Assembly: GCA_016704465.1 (NCBI GenBank)
Contig: JADJAD010000019.1
Location: 1 to 64,000, forward strand
Direction: 5' to 3'
Length of the DNA stretch: 64,000 bases
From: Gemmatimonadota bacterium
GTDB lineage: Bacteria; Gemmatimonadota; Gemmatimonadetes; Gemmatimonadales; Gemmatimonadaceae
Shown here: piece after piece, positions 18,164 to 30,029 of the stretch
Layout: every line of letters begins with the position of its first letter
How positions within the stretch are numbered: position 1 is the stretch's first letter
Made by a program: the position numbers and the translations under genes
Notes under the pieces: model-generated
What the model was told of the DNA's origin: nothing
Databases searched by the model: none
What the model saw: only the letters and a program-made list of their open reading frames with translations

Positions 18164-19684
18164 TCAGCGCGAGCGACCGCCCCGGGATCCCCCGCCTGAA
18201 CCGCCGCTCGCGCCGCCGCGTCCGCCGCCGCTGCTGCCACCGCCGCTTCTCCCACTGCCGCTTCGCTGGCTCCCGCTGCGCGCAGCGCCACCTGCGCTGC
18301 CGCTACTACTCGCGGCGGGTGCACCTCCGCTGATCTGTCCCGACCCGGCTGGACGCGCGCCACGTGCCGGCGGGCGCGATGCCCCTCGCGCCGGTCGCGC
18401 TTCCTGTCGGGCACGCATCTCGGTTTCCGCCTGCGACCGTCGGTCGGCCTTGGCCTTGGCGTTCGCGCGCTCCTTGGTCTTCTGCTCGCGCCACTTTGCC
18501 GTGCGCTCGGCCTGGGAGACCTCGAGCTTCTCGGCCACGCGGGCCGAGTAGTCGAAGTCGGGGAGCGTCACACGTTGCAGCCGGCGACCGAGCTTCTTCT
18601 CGATGTCGCGGAGGTCCTGTTCCTCGTCGGGGGAGACGAAGGTGAACGCGTCGCCGGTGGCCTCGGCGCGCCCGGTGCGTCCGACCCGATGGATGTAGTC
18701 CTCGGGGGCCATCGGGACGTCGAAGTTCACCACGTGCCCCAGTTCCTCGACGTCGATGCCGCGGGCGGCGATGTCGGTGGCCACGAGCACGCGATACTTC
18801 CCGCTCTTGAACCCGGCGAGCGCCTCGGTGCGCTGCGGCTGCGACCGGTTGCCATGGATGCGCTCGGCGGCGAGCCCCTGCTTCGCGAGGAACTTCTGCA
18901 GCCGGTCGGCGCGGTGCTTGGTGCGGGTGAAGACGAGGACCTCCTGCATCTCACCGCGCGTCAACAGCTCCAGCAGCAGGGCCGACTTGAGCTCCTGGAC
19001 GACCGGATAGATCGCCTGGGTGATGCCGATTGCTGGTGCCGACTTGCGCTCGAGGTTGATCGTGGCCGGGTTGCGCAGCATCTCATGGGCGAGCTGGCCG
19101 ATGGGTCCGGGCATCGTGGCGCTGAAGAACAGCGTTTGCCGCTTGGTCGGCAGCTGCTTCAGGATGCGGCGAATGTCGGGGAGGAATCCCATGTCGAGCA
19201 TGCGATCCGCCTCATCGAGCACGAGGTGCGTGATGCCGCTGAGGTTGGCGTATGACTGCTTGAGGTGATCGAGCAGCCGGCCGGGAGTCGCGATGATGAC
19301 ATCGACACCCGAGCGCAGGGCGTGCTCCTGCGGCCCCATCCCGACGCCTCCGTAGATCGAGGCGGCGGTGATCGGCGTATGTACGGCCAGGTCGTTCAGG
19401 TCCTCGAGAATCTGGGCGGCAAGTTCGCGGGTAGGCGTCACGACGAGGGCGCGCGTGGTCCCGCGGGGGCGGTCGATGAGCTGGTGCAGGATCGGGAGCA
19501 GGAAGGCGGCGGTCTTCCCGCTGCCGGTGACCGCGCACGCCAGCAGGTCGCGGCCCGCCATCGCGTGGGGAATGGCGTCGGACTGGATGGGCGTCGGCTT
19601 GGCGAAGCCGAGTTCCTTCAGTCCCTTGAGGAGGTTGGGATGGAGGTCGAGCGCTGAAAACGGCACGGAAGTCCTTGATGGCAT
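18164..19684 (-). CDS. DEAD-box RNA helicase (RhlE-like) with Gly/Ser/Arg-rich tail
   Basis: A 506-aa ATP-dependent RNA helicase. Motifs appear in order: Q motif (FAKPTPIQSDAIP), I (AVTGSGKT), Ia (PTRELAAQ), Ib (TPGRLLD), II (DEAD), III (SAT), IV (VLVFTRTKHRAD), V (ATDIAARGID) and VI (YIHRVGRTGRA). The start MPSRTSVPFSALDL (ATG at 19684) places the Q motif directly at the N-terminus, as in RhlE. The upstream part of the open frame lacks homology. After residue about 390 the chain is Lys/Arg- and Ala-rich, then becomes a low-complexity Gly-Ser-Arg tail with RGG-like steps, usual for RNA-binding helicases. It converges with the V4R gene with 6 bp between them. Confidence 0.95.
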   Translation of the reverse strand: MPSRTSVPFSALDLHPNLLKGLKELGFAKPTPIQSDAIPHAMAGRDLLACAVTGSGKTAAFLLPILHQLIDRPRGTTRALVVTPTRELAAQILEDLNDLAVHTPITAASIYGGVGMGPQEHALRSGVDVIIATPGRLLDHLKQSYANLSGITHLVLDEADRMLDMGFLPDIRRILKQLPTKRQTLFFSATMPGPIGQLAHEMLRNPATINLERKSAPAIGITQAIYPVVQELKSALLLELLTRGEMQEVLVFTRTKHRADRLQKFLAKQGLAAERIHGNRSQPQRTEALAGFKSGKYRVLVATDIAARGIDVEELGHVVNFDVPMAPEDYIHRVGRTGRAEATGDAFTFVSPDEEQDLRDIEKKLGRRLQRVTLPDFDYSARVAEKLEVSQAERTAKWREQKTKERANAKAKADRRSQAETEMRARQEARPARGASRPPARGARPAGSGQISGGAPAASSSGSAGGAARSGSQRSGSGRSGGGSSGGGRGGASGGSGGGSRGGRSR

Positions 19685-19919
19685 GGCGTGACGCGCCGAA
19701 ACTGGTGGCGCGGCGCGCCTCGGTCGGACGCGCGATGCCGCAAGCTCGCCGGTCGGGGGGCGGATTGCCATGCCCGGGCGCAAACTCAGGAGTGGCGCAG
19801 CGCGGGGCGGCGAGGTAGGGTAGAAGGTGGCGCGTCGACTTCCCGGTCCCGGGTGACCCGGCCCGCGACGGGTGATGCGGCGCACGTCGTGCTGGACCCG
19901 CCTCCCAACTTCCCGACCC

Positions 19920-20891
19920 ATGAAGAACCCGTCCGAGTACGAGACGATGGCGAAGGTCGAGGTGCTCGAGGATCTCGCGCACGACGTGAGCATCCTCATG
20001 GAGGCCCACGAATCGAAGCGGGTGCTGTGGTTCCCGAGCGACCTGCTGTCGCCGGCGCCGGAGACCGACCCCGACGAGTTCGTTCGGCAGCTCCGGCGCC
20101 GCGCCGACGGCATCACGCTCCCGGCGCGCGTCGCGCTGTGCCTCAACACGCTGACCGAGGAAGGGCTCCCGCATTTCCACCGCCTGATCTCCCAGTACCT
20201 CGGGCCGGACTCGATCTGGGCCAAGTGGAACAACCTCTGGACGGCCGAAGAGGACCGTCACGGCGCCGTCCTGCACGACTACACGCGCGATTCGCGCATC
20301 CTCGACAACCCGGTGATGGAGCGCATGCAGTTCGAGTACCTGCGCGCCGGGTTCGAGCCGACGTGGGACAAGGATCCCTACCGCGTGTTTGTCTACACCA
20401 CGCTGCAGGAGCGTGCGACGCAGGTCAGCCACGCCAACACCGGGCGGGTGGCCGGCGAGCACGAGCCGCTCATCGGCGAGGTGCTGTCGAATGTGGCCAA
20501 GGAGGAAGCGCGGCACTATGTCTTTTACCGGGCGATCTTCGAGCGCGTGCTGGCGCGCGATCCGAACCGGGCGCTCGAGTCGGCCGCGCATATCATGCCC
20601 TCGATCGACATGCCGGGGATCAGTATGCCGCACTTCCGCGAAATGGCGGACGTGATCCGGCGGGCGGGGATCTACGGGCCCCGTGACTACCTGCGCATCG
20701 TGCAGGAGGCGATCAAGTTCTGGGCGGTCGACACCATCACCGGGCTCAACGAGGCCGGCAAGAAGGCGCAGGACAAGATCCTCACGATTCCCGCGCGCCT
20801 CGAGCGCGTGGCGGACATGATGGAGACGCGCAGCCGGGCCAAGACCTTCTCGTTCGCGGTCGCCTTCGCGAAGGAATTCGAGATGGCGTGA
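19920..20891 (+). CDS. Acyl-ACP desaturase (stearoyl-ACP desaturase type, di-iron)
   Basis: A 323-aa soluble di-iron desaturase that introduces a double bond into ACP-linked fatty acids. Iron-binding motifs are visible: Glu in TEEGLPHFH, EExxH in AEEDRHG and the second EExxH in KEEARHYV, with the expected helical spacing. ATG 19920 gives MKNPSEYETMAK. The ORF extends upstream, but the family core starts here. It stands alone between a divergent helicase and a convergent TerB gene. Confidence 0.93.
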   Translation: MKNPSEYETMAKVEVLEDLAHDVSILMEAHESKRVLWFPSDLLSPAPETDPDEFVRQLRRRADGITLPARVALCLNTLTEEGLPHFHRLISQYLGPDSIWAKWNNLWTAEEDRHGAVLHDYTRDSRILDNPVMERMQFEYLRAGFEPTWDKDPYRVFVYTTLQERATQVSHANTGRVAGEHEPLIGEVLSNVAKEEARHYVFYRAIFERVLARDPNRALESAAHIMPSIDMPGISMPHFREMADVIRRAGIYGPRDYLRIVQEAIKFWAVDTITGLNEAGKKAQDKILTIPARLERVADMMETRSRAKTFSFAVAFAKEFEMA

Positions 20892-20911
20892 GTCGGGCGC
20901 CGCCGCCGAGC

Positions 20912-21454
20912 CTACGCGCCGCCTGCCTGTTCGGCTGCCCGCTGCTTGGCGGTGGAGAGGAAGCCGGGTTCCAGCTCCAGCAAGTTGGAGATCTTCCGGG
21001 TCAGGTAGTGCTCGTGGTCGTCGACGGCACCGTCGGCGAGCACGAGTCCCCACATCACCTCGGCGAGCACCATCTTCTGTCCCACGTCGAATTGCTGGCG
21101 CAGGAGGCTGGTGTACCGAAAGTGGTCGATCGCCTGCGAGCGTTCCCGCTCGGCCTCGACGATGAGCGCGTGCACGCTCTCGACCGATAGGGCGAAGTGT
21201 CGCCCGGCCGTCTCCTCCAGGTGTCGACGCTCGTCGTCGGTGAAGGTCCCGTCGGCGTAGGCGACGTCGAGCAACAGGACGCACGCCGCCAGGTGCAGGG
21301 CATCGACCGGCGGCGCTTCGTCAGCATCGGCTTGGGCGCGCGGTGCTGTTGGCGACGACACTGACGACGCGTCTTCGGCGGCTGCGTCCGGGTCGCCTGT
21401 GGCGACGGGCGTCGGACGTCGTCCCAGCAGGGCCTTGATGGCGTCGACCAGCAT
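20912..21454 (-). CDS. TerB-family tellurite-resistance-like domain protein
   Basis: A 180-aa helical protein. After a variable Ala/Asp/Pro-rich N-terminal region (residues about 15-50) there is a TerB-like domain with paired acidic loops: LLLDVAYADGTFTDDE and MWGLVLADGAVDDHE. Such loops bind metal ions in TerB. The phenotype of most TerB-domain proteins is unknown. It starts 17 bp after the Tat-exported epimerase on the same strand, so the two are probably cotranscribed. Confidence 0.85.
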   Translation of the reverse strand: MLVDAIKALLGRRPTPVATGDPDAAAEDASSVSSPTAPRAQADADEAPPVDALHLAACVLLLDVAYADGTFTDDERRHLEETAGRHFALSVESVHALIVEAERERSQAIDHFRYTSLLRQQFDVGQKMVLAEVMWGLVLADGAVDDHEHYLTRKISNLLELEPGFLSTAKQRAAEQAGGA

Positions 21455-21471
21455 GAGGTGTGGGGTGCGGG

Positions 21472-22638
21472 CTATCGGCTCTTCTGGCGCGCGTGCCAGA
21501 GGGCGAGGATCTCCTTCTCGCGCGCCGAGTCCATGCCGGAGCGCAGTTCGGCCTGCCGTTCGGCGGACTGCTGGTGATAGAACTCCAGCGTATCGCGCGT
21601 GGTCTCGGCGAGCGGGCGGAAGGTGAGTCCCGCCGCGACTGCCTTGGCGATGCTGCGCCGCATGAAGCCAGCGGTCTCGCCGCGCGGGGGGATCCAGACC
21701 GGCATGTCGCTCCACGGCCGCACCTTGTGCTCGGCGAGGAAGTCGGCGTCCACGAAGGTGAGGTGGGCGTTGGTGACCATCGCGCCGCGGATCCCGCCGA
21801 GCATTTCGGCGATGGAGAGGTACGAGGCCGGACCGGTGGCGTTGAAGATCCCCATCGTCTCCTTTTCGCAGCAGTGAATCACGAACTCGGAGAGGTCGCG
21901 GGCGTCGATGACCTGCGACGGGTCCATCGGTGTGCCGGGGGCGAGCACCTCGCCGCCACGTTGCAGCCGCACGGGCCAGTAGGTGAAGCGGTCGGTCAGG
22001 TCACCCGGGCCGACGATCAGCCCGGGACGGATGATCGTCGTGCGGTCGCCGAACGCCTTTCGGGCCTCGCCTTCGCTGAGCGCCTTGAGCGGGCCGTACA
22101 GGCGCCCGCGATCCTCGCTTTCGGGCTCCGTGGTCGTGGCGAGCGCCGCCGACTCGTCGGCATCGGGGGTCGCGTTCGAGGCGTAGGTCGAGATGGTCGA
22201 GATGAAGATGAACTGCTTCGCGTGTCCCTTGAGGACGTCGGCGGCCTGCCGCACCCAGCGCGGGATCGTCGTGGGATTGTCGATCACTACATCCCAGTCG
22301 CGACCCTTGAGCGAGGCGTAGTCGCCAACTGCGCGGTCGCCCTGCAACTTCTCAACCTCGGGAAAGAGAGTCGGGTTGGTCTTGCCGCGATTGAAGAGCG
22401 TGACGGTGTGGCCGCGCTCCAGCGCATAACGCACCTGGTGCGGGCCGATGAAGCCCGTGCCGCCCAGGATGAGGATGCGCAGTGGCTTCGTGGGCTGCGG
22501 TCGGCCGACGACGCTCGCCGGCGACGGCTGGGTCGTGATGGGCTGCGCGCCGAGCGAGTCCGCGCGCGACAGGCCAAGGCCCACGGCTCCGCCGGCAATC
22601 GCGGAGGTGCGCAGGAAGTCACGACGATTGGTGGTCAT
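21472..22638 (-). CDS. Tat-exported NAD-dependent epimerase/dehydratase-like protein
   Basis: A 388-aa short-chain-dehydrogenase-type (extended SDR) protein. The N-terminus has a twin-arginine signal (TNRRDFLRTS, then a hydrophobic Ala/Gly stretch). The Rossmann fold starts at LRILILGGTGFIGPHQV (about residue 53), followed by GDR, FISTISTYA and a YGPLK segment replacing the classical YxxxK. Similar exported epimerases are common in this type of genome, but their substrates are unknown. Tat export would fit a protein folded around NAD in the cytoplasm. It is divergent from the receptor kinase (229-bp shared upstream region) and probably cotranscribed with the TerB gene. Confidence 0.85.
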   Translation of the reverse strand: MTTNRRDFLRTSAIAGGAVGLGLSRADSLGAQPITTQPSPASVVGRPQPTKPLRILILGGTGFIGPHQVRYALERGHTVTLFNRGKTNPTLFPEVEKLQGDRAVGDYASLKGRDWDVVIDNPTTIPRWVRQAADVLKGHAKQFIFISTISTYASNATPDADESAALATTTEPESEDRGRLYGPLKALSEGEARKAFGDRTTIIRPGLIVGPGDLTDRFTYWPVRLQRGGEVLAPGTPMDPSQVIDARDLSEFVIHCCEKETMGIFNATGPASYLSIAEMLGGIRGAMVTNAHLTFVDADFLAEHKVRPWSDMPVWIPPRGETAGFMRRSIAKAVAAGLTFRPLAETTRDTLEFYHQQSAERQAELRSGMDSAREKEILALWHARQKSR

Positions 22639-22867
22639 GAGGGTGTCGGAGCTGGAGGGGCGGATTCGACGACGAGTCCGGCAATATGGAACCCGGGGGC
22701 GACGTGGGGGAGGTTCGCCCTCGTACGTGCCACAGGAATAACGAATGGCGACGAGCGGAGTCTATCTTGGTGGGGCAGGGCGTCGGTGCGTGCGACGGGA
22801 CCAGCGCGTGTCGATGGCGATCGGCGCCGCGTGTCGATCGACGTGAGACCACGCTGGAGGACTGTCG

Positions 22868-25663
22868 GTGAGTGAACGAGGATCCGGAGGAGGGCACCCG
22901 GTCGGTGGCTCGGAGGATGCGTCGGCCGCCGCGGCGGTGCAGACGCCGGCCGCCGCGACCAGCGGAGAGGCCCGGGTAGCGCACGAGATCGAGATCGCGC
23001 TTCGCGCCGCCCTCGCCGATCGCTACGTCGTGGAGCGACTGATCGGGCGTGGCGGCATGGCGACCGTCTACCTCGCGCGCGACCTGCGGCACGAACGTCG
23101 GGTAGCGCTCAAGGTGCTGGACCGCGAGCTGGGGGCGCTGCTCGGGGTGGAGCGCTTCCTGGCCGAGATTCGCGTCACGGCGAACCTGCAGCATCCGAAC
23201 ATCCTGCCGCTCTTTGACAGCGGTGAGGCCGACGGCCTGCTGTTCTACGTCACGCCGTATATCGAGGGCGAATCGCTGCGCGAGCGGCTCACCCGTGAGC
23301 GTCAGCTGCCCGTCGACGAGGCGGTGCGCCTCGCCGTGGGAGTGGCAGGGGCGCTGCAGTACGCGCATCGGCAGGGTGTCATCCACCGAGACCTCAAGCC
23401 CGACAACATCCTGCTGCAGGAAGGGCAGCCCCTGCTGGCCGACTTCGGGATTGCGCTCGCGGTGTCGAACGCCGGCGGGCAGCGTGTCACGCAGACGGGG
23501 TTGTCGTTGGGGACGCCGCAGTACATGTCGCCCGAGCAGGCGACGGCCGACCAGTACGTGGATGGCCGCTCCGACATCTACAGCTTGGCCGCTGTGCTGT
23601 ACGAGATGCTCACCGGCGATCCTCCCCATAGCGGGAGCACGGCGCGGGCGATCATCGCGCGCGTCGTCACCGAGCGACCGCGACCGGTGCGCGCGACGCG
23701 CGACACCGTCCCGCCGCACGTGGCGGCGGCGATCGAGCGCGCGCTGGCCAAGATTCCGGCCGATCGCTTCGCCACGGCGCAGGACTTCGCCGAGGCGTTG
23801 CAAGGGCGGGGGGCATCGCACGGCGGTGCGCATGCCCCGACCGTTGCCGCGGAGCGCGAGCGCACGGGGCAGGTCGGCCGCCGCCGCGATCCGCTGGTGT
23901 ACGCACTGGGCGCGCTGGCGGTGGCGGCATCGCTGGCTGCCGGGGCGCTCTGGGTCGGGAGGGCACCCGAGGTGCGGGAGGCGCCGGTGGTTCGCTTCGT
24001 GCTCGACTTTCCGGCAGGCGAGGGACCGGTCGACGGCTTCGGTGCGATGTACGCCATCTCGCCGGATGGCCTCCAGATCGTCTACAGCGGGCGTGCCGGC
24101 AACGAGTCCATGCTCTACATGCGATCAATGGACCAGCTCGTGGCGACCCCGATCGCCGGGACCGAAGGGGCGATGCACGCCGCCTTCTCGGCCGACGGGC
24201 GCTGGCTGGCGTTCACCACGCGTGCCGAGCTGCGGAAGATCCCCGTGGCCGGCGGCTCGCCCTCCACGCTGGCGACCGGGTTGCGCACCGTCGTGGGACT
24301 GACCTGGGTCGGCTCGGACCGACTCGTGGGCTTCATGGGTGGAGCGCTGATGTCGGTCCCGTCCACGGGCGGAACGCCGACGGTCGCGGTGGCAGCGGCC
24401 GGCAGCGGCACCATGGCGGCCCGCGCGTGGCCGCTCTCGTTAGGGAAGGACGTGGTGGTCTTCTCGGAATGGGTGCGGGACTCGGCGACGTCGGTGCAGC
24501 TCGTGGTTGCCGACCTGACACGGGGGACGACCGCACCGCTCGGCGTGGCGGGCGCCGTGGCACTTGGGATGGTTGAGGAGGAACTGGTGTACGGGACGGC
24601 GACCGGGTCGCTGATGGCCGTCCCGCTCGACGCCACGCATCGGCAGGTTCGTGGCGAGGCGGCGCCGGTGTTGGACGGTGTGCTCATGGGACCGACGAAT
24701 GCGGTGCGCGCGGCGGTCTCGGCCAGCGGGAGCCTCCTGTACGTGCGTGGGACGCGCGATCGCGAGGTGGTCGAGGTCGGGGTTGGCGGGTCGCTGACGC
24801 CGCTCGGGATTCGTGCCGGTGCATACAGCCACCCACGGCTCTCGCCCGACGGTCGGCGCCTGGCGGTCGTGATCCAGGGGGCGGGGGGAGAGGAGCTACG
24901 GACGTACGATCTGTCGACGGGAGCGGCGACCATCCTCGCGAATGCTCCGCGGTTCACCGCGCCGTCGTGGGCGCGCGATGGTCGGACGGTCGTATACGCG
25001 ACGGGGGGGCGCGACAGCATGACGGTGTGGCGACGGATCGCGGACGGCAGCGCCGCCGCGGTGCTCGTCGCATCGCGACGTGGCGTCTTCGGCCCCGCCG
25101 TGCTTTCGCCTGACGGTCGCTGGATCCTGTTCAGCCGCGCGCCGCGCGGTCCAGAATGGCTCGGCGGCCTCTATTACGTCGCAGCGACTGGCGATACCAC
25201 CCCCGTACTCCTGGTCCCGAGCGCCGGGGCGTTGACCGGCGCGCGATTCTCGGCCGACGGCCAGCGCGTGGCCTATGCGTCGGACGAGAGCGGCCAGATG
25301 CAGGTGTATGTGCGGGATTTTCCGGGACCGGGTGGCGCGGTGCAGGTCTCGCTGGACGGCGGAACCCAGCCGTCCTGGTCCGACGACGGGGCGAGGCTCT
25401 ACTATCGCAACGGCAACGCGGTGCTCGAGGCGACCTTCGCCGACGGACGCAGCCTGGCCGTGCAGTCACGGGGCGTGCTCGTCGGGGCCGACGCCGACGT
25501 TCCCGATCTTGTCGATGTCGAAGCGGCGGCGGTGGGGAGTCGCGTCGTCGCCCTGCGCGATGCAGGTCGCGGGCCGACGGTAGTGGTCGTGCACGACGGG
25601 TGGGCGGAGCTGCGGCAGCGACTGCAAGTACAGCGCACGCAGAGGCGCAGTGAGGCGCGGTGA
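22868..25663 (+). CDS. Transmembrane Ser/Thr protein kinase with C-terminal beta-propeller sensor
   Basis: A 931-aa PASTA-less receptor kinase. The kinase domain (about residues 55-320) shows the glycine loop IGRGGMATVYLA, Lys in VALKVLD, HRDLKPDN, DFGIAL and GTPQYMSPEQ, all active-site residues intact. One transmembrane helix follows (about 341-365, YALGALAVAASLAAG). The rest is a WD40/TolB-like (PD40) propeller with repeated SPDGR, SADGR and SDDGA blades, placed outside the cytoplasm. GTG 22868 has GGAGG 7 bp upstream. Its stop lies inside a 10-bp tandem repeat. Such kinases are abundant in Gemmatimonadota and Acidobacteriota; the signal is unknown. Confidence 0.94.
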   Translation: MSERGSGGGHPVGGSEDASAAAAVQTPAAATSGEARVAHEIEIALRAALADRYVVERLIGRGGMATVYLARDLRHERRVALKVLDRELGALLGVERFLAEIRVTANLQHPNILPLFDSGEADGLLFYVTPYIEGESLRERLTRERQLPVDEAVRLAVGVAGALQYAHRQGVIHRDLKPDNILLQEGQPLLADFGIALAVSNAGGQRVTQTGLSLGTPQYMSPEQATADQYVDGRSDIYSLAAVLYEMLTGDPPHSGSTARAIIARVVTERPRPVRATRDTVPPHVAAAIERALAKIPADRFATAQDFAEALQGRGASHGGAHAPTVAAERERTGQVGRRRDPLVYALGALAVAASLAAGALWVGRAPEVREAPVVRFVLDFPAGEGPVDGFGAMYAISPDGLQIVYSGRAGNESMLYMRSMDQLVATPIAGTEGAMHAAFSADGRWLAFTTRAELRKIPVAGGSPSTLATGLRTVVGLTWVGSDRLVGFMGGALMSVPSTGGTPTVAVAAAGSGTMAARAWPLSLGKDVVVFSEWVRDSATSVQLVVADLTRGTTAPLGVAGAVALGMVEEELVYGTATGSLMAVPLDATHRQVRGEAAPVLDGVLMGPTNAVRAAVSASGSLLYVRGTRDREVVEVGVGGSLTPLGIRAGAYSHPRLSPDGRRLAVVIQGAGGEELRTYDLSTGAATILANAPRFTAPSWARDGRTVVYATGGRDSMTVWRRIADGSAAAVLVASRRGVFGPAVLSPDGRWILFSRAPRGPEWLGGLYYVAATGDTTPVLLVPSAGALTGARFSADGQRVAYASDESGQMQVYVRDFPGPGGAVQVSLDGGTQPSWSDDGARLYYRNGNAVLEATFADGRSLAVQSRGVLVGADADVPDLVDVEAAAVGSRVVALRDAGRGPTVVVVHDGWAELRQRLQVQRTQRRSEAR

Positions 25664-25720
25664 GGCGCGGTGAGGCGCGGTGACGCGCGGTGACGCGCGG
25701 TGACGCGCGGTGACGCGCGT
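25651..25720. repeat. 10-bp tandem repeat spanning the kinase stop and methyltransferase start
   Basis: Seven contiguous 10-bp units: three TGAGGCGCGG, three TGACGCGCGG and one TGACGCGCGT. A degenerate unit lies just before. The kinase stop (25661-25663) and the most upstream methyltransferase GTG (25710) both fall within the array. As 10 is not a multiple of 3, gain or loss of a unit shifts frame. Confidence 0.92.
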
Positions 25721-27020
25721 TCGGCCGTTACGTTTCGGCGTGCCGATCAAGCGCAGTGTCCAGACTCCTGAGCGCGCCGTCGAGCCCGCGCAGACTACGC
25801 GGTATGACGCATTCGCCAGCACGGCCCCGGGGCTCGCCCCGCTCGCGGCAGGCGAGCTGGCCGCGCTGGGGGTGTCGGTGCATGCGATCGACCCGGCTGG
25901 GGTCGCGTTCGAGACCGACCTGCGCGGGCTGGCGGCGGCAAACCTGCACCTGCGCACCGCCAGTCGCATCCTGGTGCGTGTGGACGAGTTCCGGGCGGCG
26001 ACGTTCCACGAACTCGAGACGCGAAGCGCGCGCATAGATTGGCGGCGCTGGATCGCCCCCGGGCGCGACGTGGTGCTGCGGGTCACCTGCCGCAAGTCTC
26101 GGCTGTACCACTCCGGGGCGGTCGCCGAGCGGGTGGCTGCCGTCCTGGCATCGGTCACGGCGCGGGTGCGCTCGGGGCTCGGCGGTGATGGCGACGCGGA
26201 GGAGCGTGGGGAGGGGGAGGGGGAGGGGGAGGGGGCTGGCGAGCGCGAGGAGGCGCAGTTGCTGGTGGTGCGCATCCATCACGATCGCTGCACCCTATCG
26301 ATCGACAGCTCCGGCGACCTGCTGCACCGGCGCGGCTATCGGCTGGCGGGAGGCAAGGCGCCGCTGCGGGAGACGTTAGGCGCGGCGCTCCTGCTCGCCT
26401 CGGGATGGGCGCCCGGGACGCCGTTGCTGGATCCGTTTTGCGGGTCCGGCACGCTGGCGATCGAGGGGGCGCTGATGGCGCGACGCATGGCGCCTGGACG
26501 ACGGCGAGGGTTCGCCTTCGAACGCTGGCCGGGTCTCGACCCTGCGGTGATGGCGCGCGTTCGGGACGACGCGTCGGCGCGTGAACTCGCGTCGGCAGGG
26601 GCGGCCATCATCGCCAGCGATCGCGATGCCGGGGCGATCGAGGCGGCACGAGGCAACGCCGAGCGCGCCGGGGTCGGCGACAGCATCACCTTCGTCGTGC
26701 GCGCCGTCTCGGCGCTCGTGCTCCCGGCTGACGTCGGCGCGCGGGGGGCGGTCGTCACGAATCCACCCTACGGGGTGCGCATCGGCGACAGCGGGGAGCT
26801 GCGCAACCTGTATGCGCGCACGGGGCAGGTCCTTCGGGCAACCTGTCCGGGGTGGCGCCTCGCGCTCATATCGGCCGAGCCCCGACTGACGCGCCAGCTC
26901 GCGGTTCCGCTCACCGACGCGATCAGGACGAACAATGGCGGACTCCCCGTTACATTCTCGGTAGGCGAGATCCCCGATTCGACCGCACCGCGCGCGCGCG
27001 CGAGCCGGACGCTCACTTGA
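25710..27020 (+). CDS. THUMP-domain rRNA/tRNA guanine-N2 methyltransferase (RlmL N-terminal/TrmN-like)
   Basis: A 436-aa RNA methyltransferase. A THUMP region (YDAFASTAPGLAPLAAGEL onward, residues about 31-200) is followed by a Rossmann methyltransferase domain with LLDPFCGSGTLAIEGA (SAM binding) and the catalytic NPPYGVRIGD motif. This is the pattern of 23S rRNA m2G2445 or tRNA m2G6 enzymes; which base is modified cannot be decided. An Arg/Gly/Glu-rich insert (about 165-178), encoded by GGGGAG repeats at about 26210-26238, lies between the two halves. The start is uncertain: GTG 25710 lies inside the 10-bp repeat and GTG 25740 is equally possible. Neither has a clear ribosome site. Confidence 0.88.
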   Translation: MTRVRPLRFGVPIKRSVQTPERAVEPAQTTRYDAFASTAPGLAPLAAGELAALGVSVHAIDPAGVAFETDLRGLAAANLHLRTASRILVRVDEFRAATFHELETRSARIDWRRWIAPGRDVVLRVTCRKSRLYHSGAVAERVAAVLASVTARVRSGLGGDGDAEERGEGEGEGEGAGEREEAQLLVVRIHHDRCTLSIDSSGDLLHRRGYRLAGGKAPLRETLGAALLLASGWAPGTPLLDPFCGSGTLAIEGALMARRMAPGRRRGFAFERWPGLDPAVMARVRDDASARELASAGAAIIASDRDAGAIEAARGNAERAGVGDSITFVVRAVSALVLPADVGARGAVVTNPPYGVRIGDSGELRNLYARTGQVLRATCPGWRLALISAEPRLTRQLAVPLTDAIRTNNGGLPVTFSVGEIPDSTAPRARASRTLT

Positions 27021-27087
27021 GGTGCCCGGGCGGCGCGGCGCACGTCGCGCCTGCCCGCGCACGCTCGAAACGTCAAACTCCCAGGCC

Positions 27088-29847
<2,760 letters not shown>

Positions 29848-29917
29848 GGCGCGCCAAGTCCGCGCACAGGTGCCGGGGGCCAATCAGGCGCGCGGCGAAA
29901 TCGAGGGACGATGTGAA

Positions 29918-29947
29918 GACGAGAGGCGCCAGCGCGGGCCTCTCGTC
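29918..29947. terminator. Bidirectional terminator between sucA and the symporter gene
   Basis: Perfect 10-bp inverted repeat (GACGAGAGGC at 29918-29927, complement at 29938-29947) with a 10-nt loop, in the 182-bp gap between convergent genes. The rest of the gap shows no ORF or other signal. Confidence 0.65.
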
Positions 29948-30029
29948 GTCGTGTGGTCGCTTGATGCAGCCGCCCTGCGACCGACCGTTCGCCTGACCGC
30001 GCAGGAACGGGTGGCTGGAGCCGCCGCCG

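Noticed and set aside
19685..20233. N-terminal extension of the helicase ORF
   Set aside because: No homology, and it overlaps the desaturase gene on the other strand. The helicase Q motif follows directly after ATG 19684.
20912..21454. Tellurite-resistance function for the TerB-domain gene
   Set aside because: Only a TerB domain is present with no other ter genes, so a resistance role is not supported.
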